The notes below the pieces were generated by a model, which searched no databases, was not told the DNA's origin, and worked only from the letters and a program-made list of their open reading frames with translations. The position numbers and the translations under genes were made by a program. Shown in pieces: positions 17,518 to 26,286 of a DNA stretch of 64,000 nt. This stretch comes from CAZCTC01 sp964501335 (GTDB lineage Bacteria; Chloroflexota; Anaerolineae; B4-G1; SLSP01), in the NCBI GenBank assembly GCA_964501335.1, contig CAZCTC010000042.1, positions 1 to 64,000 on the forward strand, written 5' to 3'. How positions within the stretch are numbered: position 1 is the stretch's first letter; the number at the start of each line of letters is the position of its first letter.

Positions 17518-18114
17518 TCACTCCAAACCCACTCCCGCCGCACACAACGGACAATCCTCCGGTCGCCACAACCCGCTCGTGAACGTCGCCAGCGACACCA
17601 CCGAAATCCCCCGCGGCTCAAAATAATCCGGCGCCGCCCGACCCAATACCAGGAGCGCCCCCACAACAACAATCTGAGCGCCGCAAGCCGTCAACGTCGC
17701 CACCGTCCCCCGCACCGCCGACCCCGCATTGGTCACATCGTCGAGCACCGCCACCCGCTTTCCCGCCGCCGACGCCCTCACACTCGCCGGCAAGAGATAC
17801 TCTACCGGATACAACCCCTCAAACTCAGACTTCACCCGCCGCTCCGTATAGAAAAACTCCACCCCCAACTGCGCCGCCGCCATCTGCGCCAGCAAAGCGC
17901 CCCCCACCAACGGACCACAGATCGCCTCCGGCTGATAAAAAGCCAACTGCCCCGCCAGCTCATTCACCCACGGCAGTAAAACCTGCGGCCGCACAAACAA
18001 CCGATCCAGCTCCAGCCACAGATCCCCGTGATGGCCCGACTCGAGCAGAAAATGTCCCCGTCGTCCCCCCGCCAGCGCCAGAATCTCATCCAACCGATCC
18101 TGAACCTCAGCCAC
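17518..18114 (-). CDS. Orotate phosphoribosyltransferase-like protein
   Basis: About 198 residues with a type I phosphoribosyltransferase fold. The PRPP loop VAVLDDVTNAGSAVRGT is near residue 125, and the substrate-side segments HFLLESGHHGDLWLELDRLF and CGPLVGGALLAQMAA fit orotate phosphoribosyltransferase, which makes OMP from orotate and PRPP. The initiation codon is probably the second of two adjacent GTG codons (18114, or 18117), placed right after GGAGG. Codons readable further upstream lie in the family-D palindrome and are not expected to be translated. The C-terminus has a CPLC pair that pyrE proteins usually lack, so specificity for orotate is likely but not certain. Confidence 0.7.
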   Translation of the reverse strand: MAEVQDRLDEILALAGGRRGHFLLESGHHGDLWLELDRLFVRPQVLLPWVNELAGQLAFYQPEAICGPLVGGALLAQMAAAQLGVEFFYTERRVKSEFEGLYPVEYLLPASVRASAAGKRVAVLDDVTNAGSAVRGTVATLTACGAQIVVVGALLVLGRAAPDYFEPRGISVVSLATFTSGLWRPEDCPLCAAGVGLE

Positions 18115-18178
18115 CACGCCCTCCTTTTCCCCTTCTTTTTGTCCTGAAAATAGCCCGGCCACCGAAAAATCCCCCCAG

Positions 18179-18205
18179 GGCGGCCACATCGGGCCGCCCC
18201 TACCC
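18179..18205. repeat. GGCGGCCACATCGGGCCGCC palindrome (family D)
   Basis: The second copy of the palindrome at 16324-16350, ending CCCCTACCC. It lies immediately upstream of the phosphoribosyltransferase gene. Confidence 0.8.
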
Positions 18206-18249
18206 GAACACCGCCAATGTAGGGACAGGGTTACCCCGTCCGGCCCTGG

Positions 18250-18352
18250 AACGTCCCGCAAATGATACCTTCCTCATAAGAACCGCCGCGCTGGATCGGG
18301 GGAGAGTTTTTTGTTTATGTTTGCGTGCGCATAAGAATGCGCACGCAAACAT
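18250..18352 (-). repeat. Family-A hairpin with tail
   Basis: The hairpin at 18317-18352 (ATGTTTGCGTGCGCAT / ATGCGCACGCAAACAT) has an AAGA loop. The tail to the left, read on the minus strand, ends TTTGCGGGACGT. Confidence 0.88.
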
Positions 18353-18565
18353 AGCCCTTTTCCAGAACCACCCCGGCGACGTACTCGCGCCCGCTCTTCC
18401 CCCTCTCCCTCCCGCATCGCTCGCGGCTCTACCCCAAAACGCAGCAACTCACATCGCGTCGCTGCTTAACAACAAAACAGGGGAGAGGGGGCAGGGGGTG
18501 AGGGCCCGCGCACCAAAACATGGCTTTCTCCAGAGTCGCCCCGGCGACACCGGTTGTCTACTTCC
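18353..18565. repeat. Family-B repeat, dispersed copy
   Basis: One full unit (CCTTTTCCAGAACCACC ... GGGGAGAGGGGGCAGGGGG) followed by the start of a second (TTTCTCCAGAGTCGCCC) and a TTGTCTACTT tract. It lies directly 3' of nadB. No gene is seen. Confidence 0.85.
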
Positions 18566-18575
18566 CCTGCATCGT

Positions 18576-20210
18576 TTAAAACTCCGAAACCGCTCCCGGC
18601 AGCGGGCCTTCCGCATCCCGCAACCCCGCAAAGTTATGATCCGCCTCGTCCTCCCGATAATGTGTCCCCCGCGAACTGCGGTTGTGCCAGGCCGCCCGCG
18701 TCACAATCCAGGCCGTCTGCGCCATATTCCGCAGCCCGATCAACGCATCGTTCAGCCGCGTCGAGCGGTAGAAATCGTCGATCGCCACCCACAAATGGTT
18801 CAAGTCGTTCAACGCCCGGGCCAGCCGGCGGGTATTCCGGGCCAGCCCCACATACAGCCACATAATGTCCTGAATCGACCGCCCGTCATTGTACAGCAGC
18901 ACCGGATCGGCCGCCTTGCCCTCGCTCACATTCTGCCATGGCGGGATCGTCTCCACATCCACAGGCTGAAGATCGGCACGCCCTGCGATATCGCGGGCCG
19001 CCCGATCGCCCCAGACCAGCCCTTCCAGCAGCGATGTGCTGGCCAACCGGTTCGCCCCATGGAGCCCCGTGCAGCTCACCTCGCCCACCGCATAGAGCCC
19101 TTCGATCTGCGTCCGCCCCCAACCGTCCACCTGCACCCCACCGCAGAAATAGTGCGCCGCGGGCACCACCGGGATCGGCTCCGCCGTGACATCCAGCCCC
19201 GCCTTGCGGCAGGTCTCATAGATCGTCGGAAAGCGCTGGCGAATCCGCTCCGCCGGCATCACGCTCGCCAGATCGAGCAGCACATTGGGATAGCTGTGCG
19301 CCAGCATCTCATGATGGATCGCCCGCGCCACCACATCGCGCGGCGCCAGATCGCCCCATTTGGGCGCATAGTCATCCATAAAATGCCGGCCGTCGGGCGT
19401 ATAGAGCCGCGCCCCTTCGCCCCGCACCGCCTCCGAGATCAGAAAATTATCGGTGCCCGGAATCGCCAGCGTCGTCGGATGGAACTGCACATACTCCGCA
19501 TTGATCACCCGCGCCCCGGCGCGATAAGCCATCGCCAGCCCGTCGCCGCGCGCCCCTTCCGGATTGGTCGTATGGCGATAGATCCGGCCCGCGCCGCCCG
19601 TCGCCAGAATCGTCGCCTTCGCCAGTACCCGATGGATGGTATTCTGAGCCCGATCCAGCACATAAGCGCCGTGACAGGTGACCGGCCGGTAAATCGCCAG
19701 CGGATCGCGGCTGTGGTGCGCCGACGTGATCAGATCGACCGCCGTATGGCCCGGCAGCAGCGTCACATTGGGCAGCGTCTTAAGCTTTTTGATCAACGCC
19801 ACCTGGATAGCCCGGCCCGTCGCATCGCCCACATGCAAAATCCGCGAAATCGAATGCCCACCCTCGCGGGTGTACGAAAGCGCCCCTTCCTTCAGATCGA
19901 AAGGCACCTCCGCCTGCTCCAGCAACACCTGATAAACCAGATTCGGCCCATCCTCAGCCAGCAACCGCACCGCCGGCGGCCAGCTCAACCCGGCCCCCGC
20001 CCGCAGCACATCCTCCACCAGCAGGTCGGGAGAATCCTCCAGACCGCGGGCAATAATCCCGCCCTGGGCATAACGGGTATTGGATTCCTCCGGCTCATAA
20101 GTCCGCGTCACCAGCATCACCTGCCGTTCGCGATCCTGCGCAAGCTGCAACGCCGCCGTCGCCCCGGCAATCCCACATCCAATGATCAACACATCCGTCT
20201 CAATCGGCAT
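18576..20210 (-). CDS. nadB: L-aspartate oxidase
   Basis: A 544-residue FAD enzyme that oxidises L-aspartate to iminoaspartate, the first step of de novo NAD synthesis. The N-terminal dinucleotide fold IIGCGIAGATAAL (about 8-20) is followed by the NadB signature SNTRYAQGGI near residue 48. The substrate-site segments SEAVRGEGARL and RDVVARAI, the FAD segment GLYAVGEVSCTGLHGANRLA and the SLLEGLVWG motif are all present, and the helical C-terminal domain is complete. It lies 92 nt downstream of the nadC-nadA fusion on the same strand, so the whole aspartate-to-nicotinate-mononucleotide route is encoded by two adjacent genes. A family-A hairpin sits in the gap. Confidence 0.95.
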   Translation of the reverse strand: MPIETDVLIIGCGIAGATAALQLAQDRERQVMLVTRTYEPEESNTRYAQGGIIARGLEDSPDLLVEDVLRAGAGLSWPPAVRLLAEDGPNLVYQVLLEQAEVPFDLKEGALSYTREGGHSISRILHVGDATGRAIQVALIKKLKTLPNVTLLPGHTAVDLITSAHHSRDPLAIYRPVTCHGAYVLDRAQNTIHRVLAKATILATGGAGRIYRHTTNPEGARGDGLAMAYRAGARVINAEYVQFHPTTLAIPGTDNFLISEAVRGEGARLYTPDGRHFMDDYAPKWGDLAPRDVVARAIHHEMLAHSYPNVLLDLASVMPAERIRQRFPTIYETCRKAGLDVTAEPIPVVPAAHYFCGGVQVDGWGRTQIEGLYAVGEVSCTGLHGANRLASTSLLEGLVWGDRAARDIAGRADLQPVDVETIPPWQNVSEGKAADPVLLYNDGRSIQDIMWLYVGLARNTRRLARALNDLNHLWVAIDDFYRSTRLNDALIGLRNMAQTAWIVTRAAWHNRSSRGTHYREDEADHNFAGLRDAEGPLPGAVSEF

Positions 20211-20228
20211 CGTTTTACCTCTTTATTT

Positions 20229-20264
20229 ATGTTTTCGCGCGCCTCAGAAGGCGCGCGAAAACAT
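20229..20264. repeat. CAGA hairpin without tail (family A)
   Basis: ATGTTTTCGCGCGCCT and AGGCGCGCGAAAACAT around CAGA, in the gap between the nad genes. The T-rich arm comes first and the A-rich arm last on both strands, the opposite of an intrinsic terminator. Confidence 0.9.
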
Positions 20265-20302
20265 GGACTTTCTCTTCCTGTCTACTGTCTACTTTCTACT
20301 GT

Positions 20303-22201
20303 CTACTTGATGGAAAGCATCCTCTCCAGCGCCACCTTCGCCCACGCCGCATCGCCCGGATTGACCTTAATCTCATTGGAGAAATCGCCGCGCACCAGCG
20401 CCTCCAGCGTCGCCTCCAGCTTCTCCGCCGTAATCTGCCCCATCGTCGGACAGAACGGCGGCACATCCGCCAGCGGCACAATCGTCAACGCCGGGAATTC
20501 CCGCTGCAACCGATAGACCAACCGACTCTCCGTCCCGATCGCCCAGACCGATCCGGCCGGCGCTGCCGAAATCCACTGCAACATCTTCGAAGTCGAGCCC
20601 GCCTCATCGGCCAGCGCCACCACCTCAGCCTTGCATTCCGGATGGACCACCACCCGCACGCCGGAATAACGCTCGCGCACCGCCTTGATATGCTCCGGGC
20701 GGAACATCTGATGCACATTGCAGGCCCCCGGCCAGAGCAACACCCGCGTCGCCCGCAAAACCTCCGGACTCAACCGCCGCCGCAAATTCCAGAGCGCCAT
20801 CTCCTCCGCCGGAATCCCCATCTTCAACGCCGTATTCCGCGCCAGATGCTGATCCGGGAAAAAGAAAACCCGCGGCCGCTGAGCGAGCGCCCATCGCAGC
20901 ACCTTCTCCGCATTGCCCGACGTACAGACCACCCCGCCGTGCTGACCGCAGAACCCCTTCAACGCCGCCGACGAATTGATGTAAGTAATCGGCGTGAACT
21001 CCGCATCCGCATTGCCGAAAGCCTCATCCAACGCATCCCAGGCCGCCTGCACGCCCGCCGGCGTCGCCGTATCGGCCAGACAGCAGCCCGCCGTCGGATC
21101 GGGACTCAACACCCGCTGCCCCGAACGCGCCAGCACCGCCGCGCCCTCCGCCATAAAATGCACCCCGCAGAAAACGATATACTTCGCCTCCGTCTGGGTC
21201 GCCTGCCGCGCCAGCTCCAACGAATCGCCGCGATAATCCGCAAAAGCAATCACCTCTTCGCGCTGATAGTGATGGCCCAAAATAACCAGCTTCGAGCCCA
21301 ACTGCGCCTTCAACTCCTCGATCCGCCGGGCCGTCCGGGCCTGCGCCACCGCCTCCGGAGCGATCTTCATACTCAGATCCAGCGCCTTCACCGAATGGGT
21401 CAGCGCCCCCACCGAAATAAAGTTCACCCCCGTCGCCGCAATCTCCGCCACCGTCTTCAACGTCGCATTGCCCGAAGCCTCCAGCGGCACGCGGCCGGCC
21501 GTGATCGCCACCGCTTCCCGCATCGTCTCCAGGCTCATATTGTCCAGCATAATCTGGGTCAGCGGCGGCTCGATCGCCAGCGCCTCGCGCAGCTCATCCA
21601 GATTGCGCACCTCCACCTCGATCGGCAAGTCGGGATAAGCCGCCCGGGCCCGCTGCACCGCCGGCGTAATCCCGCCCGCGCCGTCGATGTGATTGTCTTT
21701 CACCATCACCATATCGAAAAGCGAACGCCGATGGTTGATCCCCCCGCCCATCCGCACCGCATACTTATCCAGCAGCCGATACCCCGGGATCGTCTTGCGG
21801 GTATCCAGGATCGCCGTATGGGTCGTCGAAACCGCATCGACAAAGGTCCGCGTCAGCGTGGCAATCCCCGACATCCGCTGCAAAAAGTTGAGCGCCGTCC
21901 GTTCACCGGCCAGCAGCGCCGCCCCGGATCCATGGACCTCGGCCACCAGCTCGCCCGCCACCACCGTCTGACCTTCCAACACATGGGCCTTGAAAATAAT
22001 CGACGGATCGATCTTATGGAAAACCGCCTCCGCCACCGGCAGCCCGGCAATCACACCCGACTCCTTGGCCACAATCCGCCCGTGCAGCACCGTCTCCGGC
22101 GCAATCGTCGACAGACTGGTAGCATCGCCCGGCCCGATATCTTCCGCAATCGCCAGATCGATCAGCGGCCCCGCCGCCGCCAACAACGTAGTCACATCCA
22201 T
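20303..22201 (-). CDS. nadC-nadA: Fused nicotinate-nucleotide pyrophosphorylase / quinolinate synthase
   Basis: A 632-residue bifunctional protein. Residues about 1-285 are quinolinate phosphoribosyltransferase (NadC): DIGPGDATS near 21, the RTALNFLQRMSGIAT segment at 101, LDTRKTIPGYR at 132, VMVKDNHI at 165, EASGN at 241 and ISVGALTHS at 262. Residues about 295-632 are quinolinate synthase (NadA): LGHHYQREEV at 308 and FCGVHFMAE at 344, with candidate 4Fe-4S ligands Cys373 or Cys374 (TAGCCLAD), Cys426 (VCTSGNAE) and Cys584 (FCPTMGQ). NadA makes quinolinate from iminoaspartate and dihydroxyacetone phosphate, and NadC converts it to nicotinate mononucleotide. No stop or frameshift lies at the junction. 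The normal order of reactions is reversed in the fusion (NadC first). Confidence 0.93.
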   Translation of the reverse strand: MDVTTLLAAAGPLIDLAIAEDIGPGDATSLSTIAPETVLHGRIVAKESGVIAGLPVAEAVFHKIDPSIIFKAHVLEGQTVVAGELVAEVHGSGAALLAGERTALNFLQRMSGIATLTRTFVDAVSTTHTAILDTRKTIPGYRLLDKYAVRMGGGINHRRSLFDMVMVKDNHIDGAGGITPAVQRARAAYPDLPIEVEVRNLDELREALAIEPPLTQIMLDNMSLETMREAVAITAGRVPLEASGNATLKTVAEIAATGVNFISVGALTHSVKALDLSMKIAPEAVAQARTARRIEELKAQLGSKLVILGHHYQREEVIAFADYRGDSLELARQATQTEAKYIVFCGVHFMAEGAAVLARSGQRVLSPDPTAGCCLADTATPAGVQAAWDALDEAFGNADAEFTPITYINSSAALKGFCGQHGGVVCTSGNAEKVLRWALAQRPRVFFFPDQHLARNTALKMGIPAEEMALWNLRRRLSPEVLRATRVLLWPGACNVHQMFRPEHIKAVRERYSGVRVVVHPECKAEVVALADEAGSTSKMLQWISAAPAGSVWAIGTESRLVYRLQREFPALTIVPLADVPPFCPTMGQITAEKLEATLEALVRGDFSNEIKVNPGDAAWAKVALERMLSIK

Positions 22202-22224
22202 ACGATCTCTCCAAATTGGGAATT

Positions 22225-22263
22225 TATATTTTTCGCGCGCCCTTCGGGCGCGCGAAAAATATA
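22225..22263. repeat. Family-A hairpin with CTTCGG loop
   Basis: TATATTTTTCGCGCGCC and GGCGCGCGAAAAATATA around a CTTCG loop, in the 73-nt gap between the phospholipase D-like gene and nadC-nadA. No tail. Confidence 0.85.
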
Positions 22264-22274
22264 TAAAATTCTTG

Positions 22275-24467
22275 CTAGGGCTTCATCACCAACGGCAGGT
22301 AAATCCGCGCCGGCCAATCAATCGTAATCACCCGCGTCGTACTCAACACCGCCAGATAATTGCTCGCCTCCACACTCACCGTATACACCCCCGGATCGAG
22401 CCAGGAGAACTGCACCGTATCCGTCAACCCCATATTGAAATGCTTCACCGCCGCCGCATTCGCAATCCGCCAGACATACGTGATCGGCTGAATCGCATCC
22501 ACCGGCCCCACCGTCGCCGTAAACGTCTGCATCGTATTCCGATAGCCCCCTACCGGCCCCGTCATCACCAGCGTCTGCACCGGCGTAAAGACCGGCAGCG
22601 CCGTAATCGTCACCAGCTTCGACTCCACCATCTGCCCAAGCGGATTGGCCACCGTCACCGTGACCGGCCAGACGCCCGGCGTCGTCCAGGTAAACGAAAC
22701 ATCGTCGGAATGGCTGTAACGCACGTGCGTCTGCGTCGTCAGCCCCGGACTCTGCCAGGTATAGGTAAACGGCGAAGTCGCAATCGGATCCACCGTCGCA
22801 TTGAACGAGATCGCACTCCCCACCGTCTGGCTCAACGTCCCGGCCGTCATCGTCAACGCCGCCATCGCCACCGGATTGCAAAGCCGGGCATCGTCCGTCG
22901 CCACCCACAACCGCTGCCATTCCTCATAATAGGCCTGCGCCACCGCCCGGTCGTGGATAATCAACGTATTTTCATCGTTGTCGTAAGCCCCACTGTCCGT
23001 CCAGTTATACGATCCCAGAATCACCGTCGGATCGCTGCCGAAGACATCGAGCACGGCGAACTTATGATGGACCTTCCCGGCAAAACTCTCGATCTTAATA
23101 TGCCCCCCGGCCTGACAGAGCAAGGCATCGGCCGAATAAGCGCTCCCCGCCCCCAGCTGATCCCAAACCCCAAAGAGCTCCACGCCCTGGTTCATCCGCT
23201 CGATCATCCGCTCAGTCAACAGAGAATCGGTCCAGAAGAACATCCCGAAATGCACCGTCGAATCGGCGTGCAGCAACTCATCGCGCACTTCAAAAGCCAC
23301 CAGATCCGTCGGCGAGAAAAAGTTCTTCACCAACGTCCCCTGATAATTGAAAAGGTGCGCCGTATTGTCGCTCTTAGTCCCATGGAACAGACCGGACCAC
23401 ATCTCCTCGAATTCGATCCGGTAGACCCCCGCCATCGTCGTATCGGTCATCACAAACGAATTGTCGGCATTCAAAGTCAGGCCGGTATCGCTGAAATTCG
23501 TACTGCCGGTCCAGACCGTATGGCCGTCGAAAATCATAAACTTGTTATGTTGAATCGACGCATTGGTATCGGTAATCACCGTAATCCCGGCCGCCCGCAG
23601 CGCCTGATAACCGGCCGCCGATTCATTGAGCGCAGCCTCATCATCGCCCACCACCCGCACAACCAACCCTCGATTATGAGCGCTGATCAAAGCATCGATC
23701 ACACTCTGGCGGTTCAAATCGTAAATCGCCGCATCGATCCCCGTCGTCGCATGGTCGATCAAATCCAACAGCGCCTGCTCTTTCACCGTCCGCACAATCG
23801 TCGTCGTCACTTCCGTCGTGGCGCGTTCATTGAAATAAATCGCATAATCCAGCGACGCCGTGACCGCCGTCGTCGTGAGCACACAGGTATGCGACATCCC
23901 GGTGCTGTTCGTCGCATCGCCGCAGCGCGGATTGTAAGTCCAGTTGCCCGCCACATCCCCGGCGGCGGTCAAATTGACGCGCACCATCGGCACCCGCCCC
24001 GACGAATTGCCTGAAAACCAGGCCGTCCCGCAATCCACCTCATCCACCAATACACTGGCACCGTCTTGCAAGGTGAGATATTCACCCGCATCCCCCATCG
24101 CCCCGCTGTAAATCTGATCGGCCGTCACGCCCGGGACCGTATTGTCATCCGTACGCTCCAGCAGATAATAACCGTGCGCCGGAATACTCCCCGTCAGCGT
24201 AATCGCAGGCGTCCCATCCGCCGAGCTAAGGCGCCAGTTCGCCAGATTGACCGCACTGCCCGTATTGTTGTACAGCTCGATCCACTCATCGTTAGAAGAA
24301 GTCGTCGTCCCCATCCAGGCCACCTCACTCACCACCACATCGAGAACGTTGGCATGAGGCCGCGCCGGAGCGCCGAGGACATAATTGAAAAACAGGGGTA
24401 TAATTGCAAAGAAGGCCAGACAAGTCAAAATACCAAGCACGCGATAGATCCAGCGATGAGATACCAT
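22275..24467 (-). CDS. Secreted lamin-tail / phospholipase D-like protein
   Basis: A 730-residue exported protein. It has an N-terminal hydrophobic signal (about 8-30), a lamin-tail domain (about 45-150; SEVAWMGTTTSSNDEWIELYN, then NWRLSSADG) and two phospholipase D HxKxxxxD motifs, HNKFMIFD followed by GSTNFSD and HHKFAVLD followed by GSYNWTDSG, spaced as in a complete PLD catalytic core. Two PKD-like Ig domains follow, then the tail IYLPLVMKP. It may hydrolyse phosphodiesters (lipid or nucleic acid) outside the cell; lamin-tail/PLD combinations are often extracellular nucleases. The start at 24467 is supported by AAAGGCAG upstream. It is probably a separate transcript from nadC-nadA, though on the same strand. 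Confidence 0.88.
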   Translation of the reverse strand: MVSHRWIYRVLGILTCLAFFAIIPLFFNYVLGAPARPHANVLDVVVSEVAWMGTTTSSNDEWIELYNNTGSAVNLANWRLSSADGTPAITLTGSIPAHGYYLLERTDDNTVPGVTADQIYSGAMGDAGEYLTLQDGASVLVDEVDCGTAWFSGNSSGRVPMVRVNLTAAGDVAGNWTYNPRCGDATNSTGMSHTCVLTTTAVTASLDYAIYFNERATTEVTTTIVRTVKEQALLDLIDHATTGIDAAIYDLNRQSVIDALISAHNRGLVVRVVGDDEAALNESAAGYQALRAAGITVITDTNASIQHNKFMIFDGHTVWTGSTNFSDTGLTLNADNSFVMTDTTMAGVYRIEFEEMWSGLFHGTKSDNTAHLFNYQGTLVKNFFSPTDLVAFEVRDELLHADSTVHFGMFFWTDSLLTERMIERMNQGVELFGVWDQLGAGSAYSADALLCQAGGHIKIESFAGKVHHKFAVLDVFGSDPTVILGSYNWTDSGAYDNDENTLIIHDRAVAQAYYEEWQRLWVATDDARLCNPVAMAALTMTAGTLSQTVGSAISFNATVDPIATSPFTYTWQSPGLTTQTHVRYSHSDDVSFTWTTPGVWPVTVTVANPLGQMVESKLVTITALPVFTPVQTLVMTGPVGGYRNTMQTFTATVGPVDAIQPITYVWRIANAAAVKHFNMGLTDTVQFSWLDPGVYTVSVEASNYLAVLSTTRVITIDWPARIYLPLVMKP

Positions 24468-24569
24468 AGTACACTGCCTTTCTTCGATAAAAAATTCTGC
24501 TCGACCTGGCAACCGCCGGGGGCTTCCAGTCTACCTCCATTTTCAATGCTGTCAAAAGCCCATTATCCG

Positions 24570-24704
24570 GAAAACAACCTTAGAAAAAGCAAAAACCTCT
24601 CTTCCGGCAAGCTTTCCAGGGTAAACCTTACAAACAAAAAACGCTCTCTCCCTGCTTCGCACCGCGCGTCGATTCTTACCGGAAAAATACCAATTGCGGG
24701 ACGC
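24570..24704 (+). repeat. Degenerate family-A copy and flank
   Basis: A decayed arm region (TTCCGGCAAGCTTTCCAGG) is followed by a recognisable tail, with CTCTCTCCCTGCTTCGCACC at about 24645 and TTGCGGGACGCT at 24694. The gene-free stretch 24468-25275 consists of this, the 171-bp tandem repeat and further palindromes. Confidence 0.65.
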
Positions 24705-25035
24705 TAAAAACGCCCTTCAGATAAAAAACAACCGCCGCTACAAAACGCAGGAGAACAAACGCAGAAAAAACCATGTTGTGGCGGGCTTTCTGAAGCCCGC
24801 CACAACATAAACAAAAAAACTCTCTCCCCATCCAGCGCGGCGTACCTTACGGGAAAAGGGCCATTTGCGGGACGCTAAAAACGCCCTTCAGATAAAAAAC
24901 AACCGCCGCTACAAAACGCAGGAGAACAAACGCAGAAAAAACCATGTTGTGGCGGGCTTTCTGAAGCCCGCCACAACATAAACAAAAAAACTCTCTCCCC
25001 ATCCAGCGCGGCGTACCTTACGGGAAAAGTGCCAT
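24694..25035 (+). repeat. 171-bp tandem duplication containing family-A elements
   Basis: Units 24694-24864 and 24865-25035 are almost identical, differing at about one base near the end (GGGCC against GTGCC). Each holds the tail end TTGCGGGACGCTAAAAA, a spacer, the hairpin ATGTTGTGGCGGGCTT-TCTG-AAGCCCGCCACAACAT (24773-24808 and 24944-24979) and most of a tail. Confidence 0.95.
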
Positions 25036-25047
25036 TTGCGGGACGCG

Positions 25048-25102
25048 GTTTCCTGGGGTTTTACCCCAGGCTTTCTTAAATCGCCCCTTCAGGGCTTAAA
25101 AA
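25048..25102. repeat. CCTGGGGTTTTACCCCAGG / CGCCCCTTCAGGGC palindrome pair
   Basis: An inverted copy of the repeat at 4170-4232: CCTGGGGTTTTACCCCAGG, a CTTAAATC linker, then GCCCCTTCAGGGC. Confidence 0.7.
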
Positions 25103-25138
25103 GGTGATTTCCCGATAAGGCATTTTTAGGGGAAGAGG

Positions 25139-25240
25139 GGAATTTGCACACCTTCTGAGGTGTGCAAATTCCCCTTAACAGCAATCCCCCCTTTCCCCCA
25201 TCTGCGTCTTTGGGGGAAAGGGGGGCAGGGGGGATAGAGG
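25139..25240. repeat. Two further palindromes, one of family C
   Basis: GGGGAATTTGCACACCTTC with GAGGTGTGCAAATTCCCC at about 25139-25175 matches a shorter palindrome near 45727-45762. CCCCCCTTTCCCCC and GGGGGAAAGGGGGGCAGGG at about 25187-25233 is family C, seen again at 30440, 43222 and 59664. Confidence 0.75.
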
Positions 25241-25275
25241 GCCGGCACAGCCTACTTTTACAACAGGAGCAACCC

Positions 25276-26064
25276 ATGTGGCTATTCGAAAAAAGAAAAT
25301 ATCCCAGCGGTCCCTATTGGGGAATGATATGGGCCCTCATCGGCATCCCTCTCATGCTTTGCTTCGCCTGCACCATGGAAATGCAATTCATCCCCTACAG
25401 AATCGCCGCGATCCTCACCCCCACCGCCGTTCCCCATTGCCAACCGCAAACCGGCGAAGGCTATATCATCACCGAACCGTTCCTGACCGGCCCCTCTTTC
25501 CGAATCGAAACCTACGAGCACCCCGGATCAATTGCGACTCGGGGTTCAATTCGCCTCGGCACTCGGGTAACCATCCTGGAATCCCAAGGGCATTCCAGAA
25601 GCAAACCCTGCTATCTTTATAAGATCATTCCTTCCTCAGGAATTGGAGAAATCTGGTGGATTCCCCAGGATGAACTGACCGTCGAAAAAGGCCTTCCCGT
25701 CCCACTGGAATGCGTCTGTGACCCGGAAAGCTATCCCGACCACACCCCGACCACCGGCTGGGTCTACACCTACGCCCCCCCCGGCTACGGAATCCTGCTC
25801 CTCCCCAGTCAAGAAATGCGCCAGGACGAACTGCCCAAACCCATGCTTCGCAGCGGCGTCACCGTTGAAATCTTGCAGACCTACTGGTCCTCCGAATACA
25901 CTAACTATAATACCCGGTGCTACCGCTATCGGGTGCGCGAGCCCCAAACCGGCACCACCGGCTGGCTGCCCGAAGAATTCATCACCAGCGACCCCACCCT
26001 CCCCCCCACCCGAACCTGCCTATCAACCAAAGACCGCGACTACTTTCTGCAACAGCTGCCGTAA
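25276..26064 (+). CDS. Membrane-anchored protein with two SH3-like repeats
   Basis: A 262-residue protein. After a short basic N-terminus there is one membrane segment (about 15-35, YWGMIWALIGIPLMLCFAC), so the rest probably faces outward. Two similar regions follow, each with a bacterial-SH3 character: GTRVTILESQ...CYLYKII...GEIWWIPQDEL (about 95-140) and GVTVEILQTY...CYRYRVREPQTGTTGWLPEEF (about 190-240). Each has a paired Cys-Tyr and a W(L/I)P motif. Such domains often bind cell-wall peptides, but no enzymatic domain is present. The start at 25276 follows CAGGAG; the longer reading upstream runs through a repeat. It is probably monocistronic. Confidence 0.7.
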   Translation: MWLFEKRKYPSGPYWGMIWALIGIPLMLCFACTMEMQFIPYRIAAILTPTAVPHCQPQTGEGYIITEPFLTGPSFRIETYEHPGSIATRGSIRLGTRVTILESQGHSRSKPCYLYKIIPSSGIGEIWWIPQDELTVEKGLPVPLECVCDPESYPDHTPTTGWVYTYAPPGYGILLLPSQEMRQDELPKPMLRSGVTVEILQTYWSSEYTNYNTRCYRYRVREPQTGTTGWLPEEFITSDPTLPPTRTCLSTKDRDYFLQQLP

Positions 26065-26111
26065 AACTCTCCTCCTATCCCGCACGGCATCAAGGGCACA
26101 GAGAAAAATCC

Positions 26112-26219
26112 ATGTTTGCGCGCGCGTCCGAATGCGCGCGCAAACATAAAAAAATAGCTCTCTCCCTGCTTCGCACCGCGCGTCGACTCTCACCAGGAAA
26201 ACACCCTTTGCGGGACGCA
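26112..26219 (+). repeat. Family-A hairpin with tail
   Basis: The hairpin at 26112-26147 has arms ATGTTTGCGCGCGC and GCGCGCGCAAACAT with a GTCCGAAT loop. The tail contains CTCTCTCCCTGCTTCGCACC and ends TTTGCGGGACGC. Confidence 0.88.
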
Positions 26220-26286
26220 AGTGTCAATGCAAGCACAAAATCTCAGCCTGTCAGACATTAAAAAAACAAAAGGAACTATTCCGTAG

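Noticed and set aside
17485..18261. N-terminal extensions of the aldo/keto reductase and phosphoribosyltransferase genes
   Set aside because: The extra codons translate repeat DNA (for example the family-D palindrome), and the good ribosome sites lie at the shorter starts.
20229..20264. Family-A hairpins as ordinary intrinsic terminators
   Set aside because: On both strands the stem begins with T residues and ends with A residues, so no U-run follows the stem. Only the copy at 36679-36720 has the correct polarity.
18321..24014. Long plus-strand open frames opposite nadB, nadC-nadA and the PLD gene
   Set aside because: They lie entirely within strong, family-recognisable minus-strand genes. 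Their translations are low-complexity Arg/His/Pro with no domain.
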